Assembly (NCBI RefSeq): GCF_019038595.1
Contig: NZ_JAHOPF010000003.1
Location: 310,001 to 374,000 of the forward strand
Source of the DNA: Kaistella soli
GTDB lineage: Bacteria > Bacteroidota > Bacteroidia > Flavobacteriales > Weeksellaceae
Length of the DNA: 64,000 bases
Reading direction: 5' to 3'
A model generated the notes under the pieces. The model had not been told where the DNA came from and made no database searches. It worked only from the letters and a program-made list of their open reading frames with translations. Made by a program: the position numbers and the translations under genes. Shown one piece after another: positions 60,864 through 64,000 of the stretch; positions within the stretch are counted from its first letter, which is position 1; each line of letters opens with the position of its first letter.

Positions 60864-62429
60864 ATGGCACAAGGAAAACAGACGCCTCGTCAGAAGATGA
60901 TTAACCTGATGTATCTGGTTTTCATTGCGATGCTTGCAATGCAGATCGATCAGGAAATCATTAGGTCATATAATGATACCAACCAGACGCTAACCGATAC
61001 GAGAGGTTTAGTAGAAGAAAAAAACGATAAGATTTTCAAGAAAACATTAGAAGCTAAAGCTGCTAATACGCCCGAAACTTACGCTAAACCATTAGCAGAC
61101 TATCGTGCTTTGGAAGCTAAGACTAATGATTTGGTTACCTTTATTGAAGATTTGAAAACGAAATTGAAATCGGAATCCGGTTATGACAGCAATGTTAGTG
61201 TAGACGATAATTTTACCGCATTAAATAATACAGAACCAGCTTCTTCATTATTTTTTAATGGAAGTGAAACAGTTCCCTCAAAAAATGCAACAGACTTAAA
61301 AGCCAAAGTTGAAGTTTTGAAATCATACATTACACAAACTTTCGCTTCTGCTTCAGATATGAAGCCAGTTGTTGACAGAGCAAACAAAACTCTTGTAACA
61401 GAATTCCCCAATAAAGAAACAAGAAACGGGAAAAATTGGTTGCAGTATAAATTTTATGGACAGCCTCTTATTGCGGCGCTTTCCAATTTAGAAGTTATGC
61501 AGTCGGAAGCAAGAAATCTGCAGTCTGATGTTTTAATGACTATGCTACAGGAAAAAGTAGATGCAGATATTAAATTTGATGCTTATCAGGCAATCGTATC
61601 GGCTCCGACTACTGTAATTCAGGGAGAATCTGCTCCGGCATCCGTTGCTATTGGTAATTATTCCAGCAGTGTTCCAGGATTATCAATGCCTGGTTTATCG
61701 GTACAAAACGGACAGGGAACTACAAACCTTAATTCAAGTGCTTTGGGTGATCATAAGTTTTCCGGAACGATTTCCTTCACTGATGTAAACGGTAAAGTTA
61801 TTTCACTTCCTTACGATCATACCTACAAGGTAATTGCAGGTGCACAGGAACTTAAGGCTCAGAAAGGCGCAATCGTAACTGCAGATAAGATGAACGTTTT
61901 ATACCGTGGATTACCTAACCCGATCTCTGGTTCGATTTTGGGAGCAGACATGTCAGGAATTTCATTGTCAGCTGCGGGAGCTTCTGTTAGCGGAAGTGGA
62001 GGTAAATGGATAGTTACTCCGGGTGGAGGTTCCACCGTAAAACTTACGATCTCAGGTAGAGATCCAAAAGGCGGAGTAATTTCTCAGGCTTTTGATTTCA
62101 GAATTAAAAATGTTCCGCCACCGGTTGGAGAAATCCAAGGGAAATCAGTGGTGTCAATGCCTGCAAGTTCAATTGCTAATCAGCACGTTTCTGTGGATAT
62201 GCCAGATTTCGACTTTCCTGTAAGCTTTACAGTAAACAGTTTCATGTTTAAAGTTCAAGGAAAAGCTGGTATGATGGTTTCCGGAAACTCAATGAGTTCG
62301 GTAGCTGCTCTAACCAAAAGTTTAAGATCTGGAGATATTGCTTACATATACAATATTCAGGCAACTGCAACAGGACTTGGCGGACAGACATTAAAACAAA
62401 TTCCGCCGGTTGTAATAAACGTACAATAA
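60864..62429 (+). CDS. gldM: T9SS motor protein GldM
   Basis: A 521-residue protein: a short cytosolic start MAQGKQTPRQKM (Arg9 at the position reported to matter in Flavobacterium), one transmembrane helix (LMYLVFIAMLAM), then a periplasmic rod of helical and Ig-like domains ending LKQIPPVVINVQ. It spans the periplasm from GldL to the GldKN ring. Confidence 0.95.
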   Translation: MAQGKQTPRQKMINLMYLVFIAMLAMQIDQEIIRSYNDTNQTLTDTRGLVEEKNDKIFKKTLEAKAANTPETYAKPLADYRALEAKTNDLVTFIEDLKTKLKSESGYDSNVSVDDNFTALNNTEPASSLFFNGSETVPSKNATDLKAKVEVLKSYITQTFASASDMKPVVDRANKTLVTEFPNKETRNGKNWLQYKFYGQPLIAALSNLEVMQSEARNLQSDVLMTMLQEKVDADIKFDAYQAIVSAPTTVIQGESAPASVAIGNYSSSVPGLSMPGLSVQNGQGTTNLNSSALGDHKFSGTISFTDVNGKVISLPYDHTYKVIAGAQELKAQKGAIVTADKMNVLYRGLPNPISGSILGADMSGISLSAAGASVSGSGGKWIVTPGGGSTVKLTISGRDPKGGVISQAFDFRIKNVPPPVGEIQGKSVVSMPASSIANQHVSVDMPDFDFPVSFTVNSFMFKVQGKAGMMVSGNSMSSVAALTKSLRSGDIAYIYNIQATATGLGGQTLKQIPPVVINVQ

Positions 62430-62479
62430 TTACGTTATTGATTTGATATTATATCTGTCATTAGTATAAAAATTTTATA

Positions 62480-63559
62480 ATGAGAAAGTTCATATTTTTA
62501 TTTCTTGCGTTGAGTTTCCTGTCTGTTCAGGCTCAGACGAAAAAGAAAACAACCAAGAAAAAAGCCAAGGCAAAAACCACGAAAGTGGCCAAACCTGTGG
62601 AAGAAGCTCCTATAGTTGAAGCACCTGTTGTTGAAACACCTGCTGCCGGTGCAGTGGTTGATGATACTCCAATTACTTCAATGTCTATACTAAATGCCAA
62701 GTCTCCTGAGTCTTTCAGAAAATACAGAGAACTTGGGTTGATTAAGAAGGGAGATTCAATGGTGTCAAACAAAGTTACTCCTCTTAAATATGGTTTTATT
62801 GAAGATAAAGACATTTTGAAGAGTATGGTAGTTTGGGAGATTATCGATATGAACGATAAACTGAACCAGCCTTTCTATCATAATGAAGACGGACTTGTTT
62901 CTCAGAACAAATCTTTATACCAGATTCTTTTTGATGCTATTAATGACGGCAGAATCAAGGAAGTATATGATGATGAAATGTTCCAGACAAGACTTAGTCC
63001 TGACGCGATTCAGTCCAGAATCAAAAACTCTGTAATGAGTGATGCAGGAATTGACCGTCTTAACGAAACCGGAAAATTAACTGAAGCTGAGAAGAAAGAA
63101 TTTACCAACGTTTATGAAACCAAAACTGAAAATGTGAAAGTTTTGAAGATTAAAGGAATGTGGTATATTGACAGACGAGACAGCCAGATGAAATACAGAC
63201 TGTTGGGTATTGCCGCTATGGGGCAGGATCCTTCAACAATGGGTCAGTTTGGACCTGACGGACAGCCTTTAGCTTCAAAAGATGAACTGATTGACCTGTT
63301 CTGGGTTTATTATCCGGACGCAAGAGAAGTTTTAGCGAATTCTGTAGTTTTCAACAGCAAAAACCTAGCTTCTGACATTACTTTCGATGATATCTTGAAT
63401 GCGCGAAGATTTTCTACCGTGATTTATAAATCAGATAACGGATTAGGAAACGGAGTAATTAAAGATTATATCCCGCGTGATGCTGATGCTCAGCTAGAGG
63501 AAAGTGAAAGAATCAAAGGACAGATCCTTCAAATGGAAAACGACATGTGGAATTATTAA
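62480..63559 (+). CDS. gldN: T9SS ring protein GldN
   Basis: A 359-residue secreted protein: signal peptide ending SVQAQ, a Lys/Thr- then Pro/Val-rich linker (residues 20-65), and the GldN domain with RKYRELGLIKKGDSMV, WEIIDMNDKLNQPFY, and LGIAAMGQDPSTMG. It binds GldK in the periplasmic ring. Last gene of the group, followed by a strong terminator. Confidence 0.95.
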   Translation: MRKFIFLFLALSFLSVQAQTKKKTTKKKAKAKTTKVAKPVEEAPIVEAPVVETPAAGAVVDDTPITSMSILNAKSPESFRKYRELGLIKKGDSMVSNKVTPLKYGFIEDKDILKSMVVWEIIDMNDKLNQPFYHNEDGLVSQNKSLYQILFDAINDGRIKEVYDDEMFQTRLSPDAIQSRIKNSVMSDAGIDRLNETGKLTEAEKKEFTNVYETKTENVKVLKIKGMWYIDRRDSQMKYRLLGIAAMGQDPSTMGQFGPDGQPLASKDELIDLFWVYYPDAREVLANSVVFNSKNLASDITFDDILNARRFSTVIYKSDNGLGNGVIKDYIPRDADAQLEESERIKGQILQMENDMWNY

Positions 63560-63580
63560 AATTCTGCTTGAAAATACCAC

Positions 63581-63612
63581 AAAACCTGAGTACCTTTACT
63601 CAGGTTTTTTTT
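63581..63612 (+). terminator. Terminator after gldN
   Basis: Perfect 12-base arms AAAACCTGAGTA / TACTCAGGTTTT with a 4-base loop, then a T-run. Confidence 0.9.
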
Positions 63613-63637
63613 ATGAATTCCTAAGCGATATTTAAGA

Positions 63638-64000
63638 ATGAAAAATGTAGATTATATCATTGTTGGCGACGGATATGCGGCATTGTTTTTTGCCCATCAG
63701 TTAATACAGAACAGGAAATCTTTCGCCATATTCTCAGAAGGCAGAAAAAGCGCTTCACAGGTTTCTGCAGGAATCATCAATCCATTGGTTTTAAAGAAAT
63801 TCACCACATTTTGGCTTGCTAAGGAACAGATCGATTTTCTGCACGAAACACTTAATGAAATTGAAAAATATACCGGTACCAATTATTTAATTGAAGAAAA
63901 TATCCGCCGCATCTTTCATGATGAGCAGGAAAAAGCACTTTGGCTCAGCAAGTGCGAAACGGAGGAGCTGAAGCCATTCCTGAATCCTGATTTCGAGACG
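63638..64000 (+). CDS. FAD-dependent oxidoreductase, N-terminal part (cut by window edge)
   Basis: The first 121 residues of a DAO-type flavoprotein, too short a fragment to name a substrate. The dinucleotide-binding motif is VDYIIVGDGYAALFFAHQL (second Gly pair altered to GDGYAA), followed by SQVSAGIINPLVLKKFT, the GxxNP-like region of the DadA/glycine-oxidase group. Starts 26 bases after the gldN terminator. Confidence 0.82.
   Translation, partial: MKNVDYIIVGDGYAALFFAHQLIQNRKSFAIFSEGRKSASQVSAGIINPLVLKKFTTFWLAKEQIDFLHETLNEIEKYTGTNYLIEENIRRIFHDEQEKALWLSKCETEELKPFLNPDFET

Overview
The window reads as chromosome of a flavobacterium of the Weeksellaceae (Chryseobacterium/Kaistella type). Reasons: low-GC DNA, almost no Shine-Dalgarno sites, Bacteroidota-type -7 boxes (TAnnTTTG, twice with a TTG 18-19 bases upstream), gliding/type IX secretion genes (gldD, gldKLMN, porZ), DUF4270, a PPIC chaperone pair, and a 29-residue AURKAIP1/COX24-like protein next to HU and RNase G. 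The genus is inferred, not proven.

Layout. 1-3.7 kb: end of a ligase-associated DNA repair operon (ATP-dependent ligase, Lhr-like helicase, PdeM nuclease). 3.7-12.8 kb: lipocalin, cinA, a DUF2807 protein, two tandem M13 metallopeptidase lipoproteins of identical length, an alpha/beta hydrolase and TerC. 12.8-20 kb (minus strand): tyrosine/homogentisate catabolism (hmgA, CoA-transferase, hppD, a small secreted protein, fahA, flavin reductase), with a GxxExxY cassette bounded by inverted 19-base repeats between fahA and the reductase. 20-26.9 kb (minus): lipid and nucleotide housekeeping, a stand-alone HsdR-N-like protein, a small P-loop NTPase, RNase E/G, a tiny ribosome-like protein and HU. 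26.9-34.3 kb (plus): mutY, gldD, a PfkB kinase, two PPIC-type periplasmic isomerases, nitronate monooxygenase.

34.3-39.1 kb: formate-tetrahydrofolate ligase, then the most accessory-looking part: a 44-residue membrane peptide, a HopJ-family protein, an AT-rich HNH gene with a long unknown C-terminal part, a 6 x 21 base minisatellite and an orphan helical protein of contrasting composition. 39.1-52.7 kb: pnp, glsB, rpsO, mgtE, a BtuF-like receptor, dapA, a 5'-nucleotidase split over two genes, porZ-recO, an FKBP-like lipoprotein, an S4 protein and aroK. 52.8-53.2 kb: tRNA-Lys, tRNA-Leu, tRNA-Lys. 53.2-64 kb: panC, an N-terminal-only glycogen synthase-like protein, DUF4270, glmS, gldK-gldL-gldM-gldN (T9SS motor and ring), and the start of an FAD oxidoreductase.

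No CRISPR array, prophage, complete transposon or rRNA operon is seen. The signals least explained by ordinary genes are: (a) an intergenic repeat family with constant flanks around hairpins whose arms change together; (b) the GxxExxY cassette interrupting the tyrosine operon; (c) the HNH/minisatellite pocket at 36.1-39.1 kb.
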